Source: Pseudomonadota bacterium
GTDB taxonomy: Bacteria > Pseudomonadota > Gammaproteobacteria > Steroidobacterales > Steroidobacteraceae
Direction of reading: 5' to 3'
Assembly: GCA_021805865.1 (NCBI GenBank)
Contig: JAJZDX010000005.1
Location: 102,763 to 166,762 of the forward strand
Length of the DNA stretch: 64,000 nucleotides
Positions 56,697 to 64,000 of this stretch are shown in pieces (position 1 is the stretch's first letter; every line of letters starts with the position of its first letter). The translations under genes and the position numbers were made by a program. The notes below the pieces were generated by a model. That model was not told the origin of the DNA. It worked only from the letters and a program-made list of their open reading frames with translations, and did no database searches.

Positions 56697-58385
56697 GTGT
56701 CTGAGCCAAGCTACGTCTGCGGGCGGACCGATTCGCCGCTGTTCTACCGGACTGTGGGCGACGTGCTGCGCCTGGCCGCCGAGCAGTGGCCGGATCGCGA
56801 GGCGCTGGTTGTGTGCCATCAGCAGGTGCGGCTGACATATGCCGGGCTCTACGAAAGGGCCAAGGAACTGGCCATGGCAATGCTCGCGCTAGGATTGCAG
56901 CCGGGCGATCGGGTGGGCATCTGGTCGCCGAACAACTCCGAATGGGTGCTCACCCAGTTCGCGACGGCGCAAGCGGGCCTCATTCTGGTCAACATCAATC
57001 CGGCCTATCGGACGGTGGAGCTGGACTACGCGCTTCGCGCGGTCGGTTGTCGGGCGCTCGTGCTGGCGCCCTCGTTTAAATCGAGCGACTACGTCGCCAT
57101 GATGAGATCCCTGCTGCCGCAAGGGGATTGGGCGGGCGGCGACGGAGTGCGCTCCGGGAAATATCCCTCGCTGGAGTTTCTCATTCAGCTGGGCGGCGAT
57201 CTGCGACAGGGGTTCATGTCCTTCGATGCGCTCTGCGAGGCGGGACGGACCGCGGACCCGAGCTCTCTGGAGGCCGTAGAGGGGCACCTCGATCCCGACC
57301 AGCCGATCAATATCCAGTTCACGAGCGGCACCACGGGATTGCCCAAGGGCGCCACGCTGACGCATTTCAACATCGTCAACAATGGGTTTTTCGTCGGCGA
57401 AGGCATGCGGTTCGGTCCTCAGGACCGGCTGTGCATACCGGTGCCCTTGTATCACTGCTTCGGCATGGTTCTGGGCGTGCTCGCCGCAGTCACGCACGGG
57501 GCGACGATGGTGTTTCCGTCGGAAGCCTTCGATGCGGAGGCTGCCCTGCGGGCGGTCGCTACGGAACGCTGCACGGCCCTGCACGGCGTGCCGACCATGT
57601 TCATCGCGGAGCTCGATCATCCCCGCTTCAGAGAGTTCGATCTGTCCTCGTTGCGCACGGGAATCATGGCCGGGGCGCCATGCCCGATCGCCGTCATGCG
57701 CAGGGTCATCGATGAGATGCACATGCGCGAGGTCACGATCTGCTATGGCATGACCGAGACCAGTCCGGTGAGCTTCCAATCGGGCGTGGAGGACCCCATC
57801 GACAAGCGGGTCTCGACCGTCGGCAGAGTGCACCCGCACGTGCAGGTGAAAATCATCGATGCCGAAGGTGCAGTCGTGCCGAGAGGCTCGCCCGGTGAGC
57901 TGTGCACGCGGGGCTACTGCGTCATGCGCGGTTACTGGGAGGACCCCGAGCGCAGCGCGGAGGCGGTGGACGCGGCGGGCTGGATGCACACCGGCGATTT
58001 GGCAGTCCTCGATGAGGACGGCTATTGCAACATCGTGGGAAGGGTCAAGGACATGATCATCCGTGGCGGCGAGAACATCTATCCACGGGAAATCGAAGAG
58101 TTTCTATACCGGCATCCGAAAGTGCTCGATGTCGCCGTCGTGGGAATTGCCGATCGCAAGTACGGCGAAGAGGTTTGCGCGGTCATCCGCCTGCGCGAGG
58201 GCGCGAGCGCCGATGCGCAGGAGATCGTCGAGTTCTGTCGCGGGCAGATCGCACACTACAAAGTGCCGCGCTACGTGCATTTCGCAAGGGAGTTTCCCAT
58301 GACGGTGACGGGGAAGGTGCAAAAGTACCTGATTCGGCAACAGCTCGAGCAGGAGCTCGGGGTGGAGCGCGCGCGTACCGCGTGA
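56697..58385 (+). CDS. Fatty-acyl-CoA synthetase (AMP-binding)
   Basis: A 562-residue acyl-CoA synthetase with [71 protein letters not shown] and the C-terminal lysine motif [14 protein letters not shown]. It follows the aldehyde dehydrogenase by 101 bp and would activate the acid that enzyme produces. The start is assigned to GTG at 56697 (VSEPSYVCG), after a GAGCGGGA site; the open frame upstream is longer but not family-like. Confidence 0.88.
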   Translation: MSEPSYVCGRTDSPLFYRTVGDVLRLAAEQWPDREALVVCHQQVRLTYAGLYERAKELAMAMLALGLQPGDRVGIWSPNNSEWVLTQFATAQAGLILVNINPAYRTVELDYALRAVGCRALVLAPSFKSSDYVAMMRSLLPQGDWAGGDGVRSGKYPSLEFLIQLGGDLRQGFMSFDALCEAGRTADPSSLEAVEGHLDPDQPINIQFTSGTTGLPKGATLTHFNIVNNGFFVGEGMRFGPQDRLCIPVPLYHCFGMVLGVLAAVTHGATMVFPSEAFDAEAALRAVATERCTALHGVPTMFIAELDHPRFREFDLSSLRTGIMAGAPCPIAVMRRVIDEMHMREVTICYGMTETSPVSFQSGVEDPIDKRVSTVGRVHPHVQVKIIDAEGAVVPRGSPGELCTRGYCVMRGYWEDPERSAEAVDAAGWMHTGDLAVLDEDGYCNIVGRVKDMIIRGGENIYPREIEEFLYRHPKVLDVAVVGIADRKYGEEVCAVIRLREGASADAQEIVEFCRGQIAHYKVPRYVHFAREFPMTVTGKVQKYLIRQQLEQELGVERARTA

Positions 58386-58434
58386 TGTGACGGTCAAAAG
58401 CCCGAGAGCCAGACGGGGCCCTCGCCGGAACGGG

Positions 58435-58810
58435 TCAACTCAGGCGCATCACCGCCACGGTGCAGCCGACGGCGAATATGGGAATCGGCACGTAGCACCA
58501 CAGCTCGCCGGCGCATCCTTCGGTCGCGCCCGCGACTGCGATGAAGGTGCGGATCTCGAATCCCTCCTGGCCGCCCTCGCGCCACACATCCTCGTCCCGA
58601 TAGGCGAGGAGCGCCTCCCGGCGGTTGTGCAGGAGGTTCTCGAGAAACTCCCGGTCCCAGACCTCATTGATCCGTCCGGAGTCCGGCGTCGCCGGCCAAT
58701 GGGAGATTCCTCCGGTGCCGATGACGGCGATGCGCTCGGGCCGCGCTTCACAGGCGCGTCGCAGCGCCCGCCCGAACTCATAGGCGCGTTTGAGCGGAAT
58801 GAACTTCGGC
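58435..58810 (-). pseudogene. C-terminal remnant of a LigB-type extradiol dioxygenase
   Basis: About 125 codons match the C-terminal third of class III extradiol ring-cleavage dioxygenases: RIAVIGTGGISHWPATPDSGRINEVWDREFLENLL, then EIRTFIAVAGA and a PIPIFAVGCTVAVM-type ending. The N-terminal two thirds, including the usual metal-site His and Glu region, are gone. The remnant is fused in frame to DruA-like sequence at about 58810, so the upstream half was replaced during an insertion-deletion event. Confidence 0.72.
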
Positions 58811-59236
58811 TGCTCGCCGACCGGCTGGCTGTAGTCGAGGTAATGATGCTGCTCGAGCAGCCCATTGAAGCAGCGCTCCCCACCCGTGCGCCGCACCTGC
58901 TGCGAAGACCAAGTCCCCAGCTCGCGCAGCTTCCCCGATATCGGCGTGCACTCTGAGCTCAATCGATCCCGGCCGCTCCCGTACGGCAAACGGGTTCGGC
59001 GGTCGCCACTTCACAGCCGGCAGCTCGATGTGTCCCGCGCGGGCCAGCGCCAGCATCAATCCCCGGGCCACCATATCCCGCGGCGCTCCGTTTGCCTGTC
59101 GCCAGTCCCACGCCTCGCACAGCCGCTGCGAAAGCCGCCGCCGACTCTCTTCGGGGTGGGCGGCAATCAGCTCGCGAATGACGCCGACGTCGGCTGCAGT
59201 GACGGCTCGGCCGCGAAACGTAAGCACGGTCTGCAT
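58811..59236 (-). pseudogene. Truncated, frameshifted DruA-family (DUF4338) gene
   Basis: The first about 95 codons from 59236 (FRGRAVTAADVGVIRELIAA, RRLSQRLCEAWDWRQANGAPRDMVARGLM) match the N-terminus of DUF4338 proteins and the intact copy at 61400-62257. Near 58910-58960 the frame shifts, after which VRRTGGERCFNGLLEQHHYLDYSQPVGEQ matches the ERHHYLGH region of the family. The C-terminal half is missing and replaced by dioxygenase sequence. Clearly non-functional. Confidence 0.75.
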
Positions 59237-59496
59237 GACCGGGAACGATAGCGAAAGTCGAACTGGAACGTCGGCCCGCCGGCGCTCACCCCCGTCCGCC
59301 GCTCCCCGGCGCCAGAACAAGTCACACAGGGTTACGCATCCTCACCGCAAACGGTGTTCCCGTCGCTGAGCGGTCGCCTGTCTGCCGGTGACCTGCAGTG
59401 TGAGACTAGGCTGCGGGCGCAAAATGCAGCGCCCGCAGCTATTTCGAGCCTATTGTCTCTCCGCGGAGTCGAGGGTTCGCTTCGCTGGGTTCCACT

Positions 59497-60237
59497 TCAT
59501 TTCGCCCGCCCTTGACCCTGCTCCGAGCCAATTTGAACCCGCCTCGCCGTGCCGCCAGCCTCGGTTACCCACTCAGAATTCAATGGAGGCATATTCTTTC
59601 TCTGCCGACGTGCGCCTTGGGCGTCGAATCCGAGCTCCCGTATAGCGATCGTAATCGCCTCGGCAACGAGCAACAGTCCGGACCTTTCATCCCGTGTCAT
59701 CGCCAAACGTATGCTCGCGTCGAGCATTTCAGTGACAATCGTGGCTCGAGTGGGCAATTCGGAAGTCTTAAGCGCTGACCCGGCTCTCTCCGCCATTTGA
59801 ACCAACAGGACACTATAGAACTCGTTATCCTTCATCTGCGCCAAAGTAATTTCTCGATCAGCCTGAAGCCCTCCCCAGATGTCCCGGGTCAGCCGGTCAG
59901 CTCGCGCGAACCGGTAGATGTGATGCACAAGGCCATCAAGAGCCCGCGCGAAACGCGGCGGCGAGGTGCTTGCTTCGAGCGCTTCCACAGCTGGCTTGTG
60001 GAAAGTCTCCAAAATATCCAGATACAGACGATGAATAAGCTCGCCCTTCGTCGGGAAAAATTGGTACACGGACCCTATAGGAATCTGCGCGCGCCTCGCT
60101 ACGGCGCTCATTGTCAGGCCCACCATGCCGTGCTCTCGAATCAGCTCCGTGCTCGCGGCAAGGATTTTTGCGACCCGCACACGACTGCGGGCCTGCTGCG
60201 GTGTCTTGCCGGCCTTCTCCTGAGACAACTTCATCAT
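59497..60237 (-). CDS. TetR-family transcriptional regulator
   Basis: A 246-residue regulator. The N-terminal HTH is canonical: RVAKILAASTELIREHGMVGLTMSAVARRAQIPIGSVYQFFPTKGELIHRL. The C-terminal ligand domain is not informative. The start at 60237 follows GGAAGGAA; an upstream frame adds 18 residues. No target gene is obvious: it sits between the DruA/dioxygenase remnants and the IS66 remnant, so it may be a survivor of a degraded catabolic island. Confidence 0.85.
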   Translation of the reverse strand: MMKLSQEKAGKTPQQARSRVRVAKILAASTELIREHGMVGLTMSAVARRAQIPIGSVYQFFPTKGELIHRLYLDILETFHKPAVEALEASTSPPRFARALDGLVHHIYRFARADRLTRDIWGGLQADREITLAQMKDNEFYSVLLVQMAERAGSALKTSELPTRATIVTEMLDASIRLAMTRDERSGLLLVAEAITIAIRELGFDAQGARRQRKNMPPLNSEWVTEAGGTARRVQIGSEQGQGRAK

Positions 60238-60578
60238 TTCCTTCCGCAACCCGCGCATTTTTTTTGACAGCGTAGCCACGCTAAACAGCAATAATTCAAC
60301 TTGTATTCACGTCCGAGCCAGAGCGCGCAGGATACGTTTCTGCACCATCGGCGAGCACGCTGGGCGCTGCGCCGCAACCCCTCCAGAGGTTGATCATCCC
60401 ACTAAAGTCAGCCGTACACCAGTGTCCCTTTCCGAGCGGTCGTGCTCTGAAAAAACAACTAGTTCCATTTTACCACGTTTAAGTTTTTGAAAATGCAAGA
60501 GATTTTTATATACATACGTTGAGTTAGGGAGCCGCTTTTTGACCGGACAGAATCATGTTCAGATTCACTGAAACGAAC
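60238..60578. other. AT-richer intergenic stretch, no gene seen
   Basis: About 340 bp with no credible coding frame. The part from about 60440 to 60560 is markedly richer in A and T than its surroundings (several A/T runs and TATATACAT near 60508-60520), unlike the rest of the window. It may contain the tetR promoter on the minus strand and marks the edge of the mobile-element zone. Confidence 0.5.
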
Positions 60579-61000
60579 GTAAGCGTCCCACCGTCTACAG
60601 GGTAGCGGTCTGAGCGGCGCTGTGGCAGGCGAACGGATCAGGCTGCCGCGAGCGTCGCGGCGTAATCCTGCGCCAGGAGCCCATCGACCTGACCGCTCGT
60701 GGTTGCGGCCAGGCGTGGCAGGAACCAAGTCAGGTAGTCGACCGGGTTGATCTTCAGCAGCTTACGACCCGGTGATCGAGTAGATCACTGCCGAGCGCAA
60801 TCGGCGTCCGGATGCCCAATGTACATCCAGTTCTTAGCGCCAAGCTTCGTCGGGCGGATGCCGCGCTCGACGCTGTTCTGATCGATCAGCACATGGCCCA
60901 TACCGGGCTCGGCGTAACGGGTCAGCGTCTCCCAACTGGCAAGGGCATAGGCGGCGGCCTTGCGAGGCGACTCTGGGGGAGTTCGCTCTGGGCAATGAGT
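60579..61000 (-). mobile_element. IS66-family remnant (end and transposase C-terminus)
   Basis: GTAAGCGTCCCACCG at 60579 has the GTAAGCG form of an IS66-family end. On the minus strand, SVERGIRPTKLGAKNWMYIGHPDAD (60790-60870) and, after frame changes, RSAVIYSITGS and KLLKINPVDYLTWFLPRL match the C-terminus of IS66 transposase TnpC. At least two frameshifts and loss of the rest make it a decayed fragment. Confidence 0.7.
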
Positions 61001-61004
61001 TTGA

Positions 61005-61059
61005 ACATAAGGACTCCGGCCCCCGTCCCTTGCAGGGACGGGGGCCGGAGTCCTTATGT
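61005..61059. repeat. Perfect 26-bp inverted repeat with 3-nt loop
   Basis: Arms 61005-61030 and 61034-61059 are exact reverse complements around TGC. The arms are GC-rich in the middle (CCGGCCCCCGTCCCT) and end in ACATAAGGACT. It lies between the IS66 and IS5-like fragments. It may be abutted insertion-sequence ends, a small palindromic repeat element or a strong bidirectional terminator. Confidence 0.85.
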
Positions 61060-61137
61060 AGTAACGGTCATGAACGCACCAGTCCCGGCCAATCCCCTCA
61101 CTGAGGTGCAGCAAGCAGGAACCGCACGAAGTCCGGA

Positions 61138-61326
61138 GTGCGTGTGCGGGTCCAGCATGTGTTTGCCACCATGACCCAGATGGGCGGCACGTTCGCGCGC
61201 AGCATCGGACTTGAGCGAACGCGTGCGTGGTCGACGATGAAGGCATTGGCCTACGACCTAAAGCAGCTCGAGCCCGTGATCCGACTGGGCAAGGTACCCA
61301 TCGATGGGACAGGTGTACTCGGATGA
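61138..61326 (+). pseudogene. C-terminal fragment of an IS5-like transposase
   Basis: The 62-codon frame MRVRVQHVFATMTQMGGTFARSIGLERTRAWSTMKALAYDLKQL matches the C-terminal part of IS5-type transposases (the VEHVFG...MGG...R.IG..RA...M.NLAYN pattern). The N-terminal catalytic domain is absent, so it is a remnant, cut off just before the left end of the intact IS4-like element. Confidence 0.65.
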
Positions 61327-61334
61327 TGGGGCTG

Positions 61335-61345
61335 TCTGTTACACA
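61335..61345 (+). repeat. Left terminal inverted repeat of the IS4-like element
   Basis: TCTGTTACACA, matched by its exact reverse complement at 63866-63876. It lies 55 bp beyond the stop of the DUF4338 gene. Confidence 0.6.
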
Positions 61346-61399
61346 GATCGTTTCTAACGGCCGGCAGTTGGGTACCGGATGACGAGACAGGCGTCATAT

Positions 61400-62257
61400 C
61401 TACCCGTTGCAGAGGTGTGTTCGAAAGTCGTGTTGCAGAGGATTAACCCAGATGGCTTTGACCGGCTCGGCGTAGCGGTGGAACCGGTCGAGCTTGCCAC
61501 GACCTTGCGTGTCGCCGAGATACCGCCAGTTGGCTGCCTTGTAGCAGGCGCCGGTGAAGCGCGGCTTCTCGACGAAGGTCTCGATCAGAACCGGACGGTA
61601 GCCGTAGTGACGCTGCCAGTCATCGGGCAGACGGCGGCGCACGAGGGCGAGCACGCGCGAGGCGAGATTGTGCCGTCGGATCCAGGGCAGGATGAGAAAG
61701 CGGGCGTTGTTGACGATGAGGTGGAGATTGCGCTCTCGCTGGGCGCGGCTCCAACCGATGAACTCATCGCGGGGCTTGCTCTTCCAGGCGCTCGCGCCGA
61801 AGGAAAGCAGCGCCACGACCTCCCCGGCGGCGTGCACGAAGTAACGGCGCTGCGCACCCGGTATGAGCTGGTGACCGAGGTAGTGATGCCGCTCAATGTA
61901 GGCGTTCCAGAGCAGGGAGTCGTGCTTCTTCTCCACCGGCTCGACGCTGAGCGCTGCCGAGTCGAGCACCGGCGGCAGCAACGGCTCGAGCACTGCCTGC
62001 TCGATGTGCGGATGGGCCTTGAAGCTGACTGGTTTGGCGCACTTCGGCGGCGGCAGTGTGATCAGGCTGTCCGCCTGCATCCGCAACAACGCTACGCGGC
62101 AACTCATATCCTTGAGCCCCCCGTCGGGGCGGCGCCAGGACAGCTCTTCGCAGACCTGGCGGGACAGCCGGTACCGGCTCGGCGCGGGCTCGGCGGCGAT
62201 CAAGGCCCGGATGCGCTCGATCTCGGCGGTCGTAAAGGGGCGTCCGCAGTAGCGCAT
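61400..62257 (-). CDS. DruA-family (DUF4338) protein carried by the IS element
   Basis: A 285-residue protein of the DUF4338 family, whose best-known member is DruA of the Druantia anti-phage system. Visible family features are the N-terminal YCGRPFTTAEIERIRALIAAEP, the WNAYIERHHYLGHQLIPGAQRRYFV core, GFGASAWK-like LSFGASAWKSKPRDEFIGW, NARFLILPWI and the C-terminal FTGACYKAANWRYLGDTQGRGK. It starts 3 bp after the transposase stop, so it is co-transcribed. No other Druantia gene is nearby, so it is more likely a transposition accessory than defence. Confidence 0.82.
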   Translation of the reverse strand: MRYCGRPFTTAEIERIRALIAAEPAPSRYRLSRQVCEELSWRRPDGGLKDMSCRVALLRMQADSLITLPPPKCAKPVSFKAHPHIEQAVLEPLLPPVLDSAALSVEPVEKKHDSLLWNAYIERHHYLGHQLIPGAQRRYFVHAAGEVVALLSFGASAWKSKPRDEFIGWSRAQRERNLHLIVNNARFLILPWIRRHNLASRVLALVRRRLPDDWQRHYGYRPVLIETFVEKPRFTGACYKAANWRYLGDTQGRGKLDRFHRYAEPVKAIWVNPLQHDFRTHLCNG

Positions 62258-62260
62258 GGG

Positions 62261-63745
62261 TCAGCTCGAGGGGATCAGGCCCGCAAGTCGCGCGGCGCGC
62301 AGCGCGATCACCGTCTCATAAAGATGCAGCCACCCGCGCCAGATGACCGTCATCCCGGGCTCGCCATCGCCCTTGCGCAGAAGGTGGCCGCCGAGATTGC
62401 CGATCATGCGCACCACCTCGCGCAGGGGCGGGGATTGCGCCGGAGGCAAGGCGTGGTGGACCCGCACGTGCAGCGCCTCGATCTCCTCTTGGGAGAAGAG
62501 CTCCGTGGCGGGGATGTCCGGGTGCACGCGGGCGAGGTAGGCCACGTGCATCAAGCGCACCCCGATGACACTGAAGAGCGCCAGGTAGCGCGCGAGCCGT
62601 TCGGCCGTCTCGAGCAGACAGTCCTCGACAGTGCAGCCGGACTTGAGGACCTTGTGCCAGACCTCGATCCCCCAGCGCTTGCCGTACCAGTCGATCTTCT
62701 CGCAAGCACTGGCGAAGTCCGGCACGAGCAGGTCCGTCAGCAACACCCAGCTCACCGCTTCCTGCCCTTCGGGGGGCGCCGCCTCGGTGGCAGCGATTAC
62801 CCGCACGGTGATGGGCTCGATCGAGGCGGACGCCTTGGCCGCCTCACCGCGCCGATGTGGCGGCTTGATCGTCACCTGCGTGGCGCGCACCTCGAGCTTG
62901 GCCTCGCGTGCCTTGCGCTTGCCGTTGCCGGGGATGCTGACAGTCGTCTGCCCGAGCACCTCACTGCAGGCGAGCGCTTCCTGGATGCTCTCACAGCACT
63001 CGCTCTCCTCGGGCACGAGCTTGCGATCCACGCGAGCGCGGATCAGAAAGTGCTCTCCTTGCTCCTTCGCCTCCGTCAACAACTCCCAGAAGTCCGATTC
63101 CCGATCGGCAACCAGGATCAGTTTCGAGCGCGGCAGGGCATGCGTGCGGGTCTCGCGCATCGCCTGCAGCCACTTGAAGCTCTCCTTCTCCTCGATCGGC
63201 GTCATCTGCAATCGCACGATCTTCTCCTGGTACTCCTCCTCCGGCACCGGCTGACGAGCCCAGATGTTCTGACTCAGAATCCCGAGCGGCACGCCCGATG
63301 TCGTAAAAGCCAGCGCGTTGTGTACGCAAAGCCCGCGCTCGTGCGCGCTGTTACTCTTACCGATCGGCCCGAGCCCTTTGGTCCGCGGATGTTGTCCGTA
63401 GGAGTAAAACACCGTGTCTTGCACCGCCAGCACCGGCCCGCTGACCTGCATGACGCGCTCAATGGTCTCACGGATGTGCGGTGTGCGGATCGCCTCAGGG
63501 CTCGCCCGGCGGTTGTCGAACAACCGATAGGCACCCTGGGTGGCAGCCCAGGTCCCACACGCCTCATTGATAGGCGCGCCTGGATTTCTCGTCAGCATGG
63601 TCGCCGTCTTCACCAACCGCCGATCCAACCGCTTGTCGCCCAGGTCGATGCCGGAGAACTCCTGCCCGACCCACTCCACCGACTCGGTGCCGGAGCCCAT
63701 GATAGACAAAATCTCAGGATCTTCGCATCGCGATCTCTTCGACAC
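62261..63745 (-). CDS. IS4-family (Tn5-like) transposase
   Basis: A 494-residue DDE transposase. The N-terminal DNA-binding domain reads WVGQEFSGIDLGDKRLDRRLVKTATMLTRNPGAPINEACGTWAATQGAYRLFDN. The catalytic core has Asp in VLAVQDTVFYSYGQ, Asp in ILVADRESDFWELL and Glu in WYGKRWGIEVWHKVLKSGC (the YREK-like region of the IS4 group). The C-terminus matches the Tn5 dimerisation domain (LPPAQSPPLREVVRMIGNLGGHL). The frame is intact, so it may be active. A second ATG fifteen codons in is a likely alternative start. Confidence 0.9.
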   Translation of the reverse strand: MSKRSRCEDPEILSIMGSGTESVEWVGQEFSGIDLGDKRLDRRLVKTATMLTRNPGAPINEACGTWAATQGAYRLFDNRRASPEAIRTPHIRETIERVMQVSGPVLAVQDTVFYSYGQHPRTKGLGPIGKSNSAHERGLCVHNALAFTTSGVPLGILSQNIWARQPVPEEEYQEKIVRLQMTPIEEKESFKWLQAMRETRTHALPRSKLILVADRESDFWELLTEAKEQGEHFLIRARVDRKLVPEESECCESIQEALACSEVLGQTTVSIPGNGKRKAREAKLEVRATQVTIKPPHRRGEAAKASASIEPITVRVIAATEAAPPEGQEAVSWVLLTDLLVPDFASACEKIDWYGKRWGIEVWHKVLKSGCTVEDCLLETAERLARYLALFSVIGVRLMHVAYLARVHPDIPATELFSQEEIEALHVRVHHALPPAQSPPLREVVRMIGNLGGHLLRKGDGEPGMTVIWRGWLHLYETVIALRAARLAGLIPSS

Positions 63746-63865
63746 GTTCTCGAGCTTCCTCCCGCGTACTACACTGTGGGAGAAAGCCTATCAGAGCCGC
63801 GCAGTTGTGTCCAGCCCCCCCCCCGTTATCGGGGCATCGGCGGGGTCGAAAATCGACCAGAAATG

Positions 63866-63876
63866 TGTGTAACAGA
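63866..63876 (-). repeat. Right terminal inverted repeat of the IS4-like element
   Basis: TGTGTAACAGA, the exact reverse complement of 61335-61345, 121 bp upstream of the transposase start. Confidence 0.6.
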
Positions 63877-63899
63877 TCGCGCTGGGAAAAGCGCGGAGA

Positions 63900-64000
63900 A
63901 AGAGGATCTCAGTATGAGTGAGTGAAACTTTCTGTTGAGACCCAGTGGGTGCGAGTCCCATCCGGACAAAGCCGTAGCGGGCAGGCCGGTAGCGAGCATT
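63900..64000 (+). other. Possible 5' end of a group II intron (cut by window edge)
   Basis: The sequence GTGAAACTTTCTGTTGAGAC, then GGGTGCGAGTCCCA and AGCCGTAGCGGGCAGG, has the look of the structured domain I start of bacterial group II introns that carry an ltrA-type reverse transcriptase. No protein-coding frame is present. The window ends too soon to see the reverse transcriptase, so this is a tentative call. Confidence 0.35.

Larger units (their letters stand above)
61335..63876 (-). mobile_element. IS4/Tn5-like insertion element with DruA-family passenger
   Basis: A transposase gene and an immediately downstream DUF4338 gene, both on the minus strand, are bracketed by TCTGTTACACA (61335-61345) and its reverse complement TGTGTAACAGA (63866-63876). 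This gives a unit of about 2.54 kb. No clear target-site duplication is visible next to these ends, so the exact boundaries and any later rearrangement are uncertain. Confidence 0.65.

Noticed and set aside
61400..62257. A Druantia defence system
   Set aside because: Only the DruA-like protein is present. The helicase-type DruE and the other Druantia genes are absent, and the gene sits inside a transposable element.
61379..63925. An 848-codon plus-strand open frame over the IS element
   Set aside because: It is antisense to a clear transposase and DUF4338 gene, and its translation shows no domain structure.
1..64000. tRNA, rRNA genes or CRISPR arrays
   Set aside because: No cloverleaf with the T-loop GTTCGA pattern in context, no rRNA segment and no regularly spaced direct repeats were seen by eye.

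Overview
The window looks like chromosomal DNA of a GC-rich gammaproteobacterium. The evidence is the spc/alpha ribosomal operon with rpmJ after secY, the miaB-ybeZ-ybeY-ybeX-lnt block followed by leuS-lptE, the long PepQ-type prolidase, and many TonB receptors. A member of the Nevskiales/Steroidobacterales/Xanthomonadales side of the class is likely, but this is a judgement from gene order and protein flavour, not from a phylogeny.

Layout. (1) 1-7942: distal spc and alpha operons, rplE (5'-truncated by the window edge) to rplQ. (2) 8.2-14.2 kb: mscL, a prolidase, a Ser/Gly/Thr-repeat lipoprotein, uvrA and ssb. (3) 14.7-21.2 kb: an accessory block with an AraC-type regulator divergent from a TonB receptor, a PQQ quinohemoprotein alcohol dehydrogenase carrying a lanthanide-type Asp-X-Asp signature, and a small lipoprotein. 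(4) 21.2-24.1 kb: ammonium transporter, ROK/polyphosphate-glucokinase-like protein and a membrane-anchored protein. (5) 24.4-33.5 kb: miaB, ybeZ, ybeY, ybeX, lnt, leuS, lptE, mostly with overlapping start and stop codons. (6) 33.7-38.6 kb: an ACP/fatty-acyl-AMP-ligase/acyltransferase fusion and an acyl-CoA synthetase. (7) 38.6-58.4 kb: a quinohemoprotein amine dehydrogenase (QHNDH, qhp) locus. It holds a NosP-like FIST sensor, a NahK-like hybrid kinase, a LuxR-type response regulator, a TonB receptor, then qhpG-A-D-C-B-F-E, two peptidase-U32-family Fe-S proteins resembling UbiV and UbiU, an aldehyde dehydrogenase and an acyl-CoA synthetase. (8) 58.4-64 kb: decayed DNA and mobile elements. It holds a DruA/LigB chimeric pseudogene, a TetR regulator, IS66 and IS5-like fragments, a perfect 55-bp palindrome, an intact IS4/Tn5-like element with a DruA-family (DUF4338) passenger gene, and a possible group II intron start at the window edge.

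How region 7 probably works. A primary amine is oxidised in the periplasm by QhpABC, whose small subunit carries cysteine tryptophylquinone (CTQ) and three Cys-to-Asp/Glu thioether bridges. QhpD (radical SAM) makes the thioethers, QhpG (flavin monooxygenase) hydroxylates the CTQ tryptophan, QhpE removes the leader and QhpF exports the peptide. The aldehyde product would be oxidised and then activated to acyl-CoA by the downstream enzymes. The usual AraC-type QhpR is not seen; a two-component module occupies the regulatory position. A shared sequence element lies upstream of both the TonB-qhp operon and the aldehyde dehydrogenase, which suggests one regulon.

The most interesting observation is the UbiV/UbiU-like pair translationally joined to qhpE. 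Both proteins keep their four-Cys cluster motifs. UbiU-UbiV are O2-independent hydroxylases, while CTQ formation needs tryptophan hydroxylation that QhpG performs with O2. Together with a NosP-type (NO/heme) sensor, this raises the possibility of an O2-independent route for CTQ maturation or quinone supply at low oxygen. That is a hypothesis from context only.
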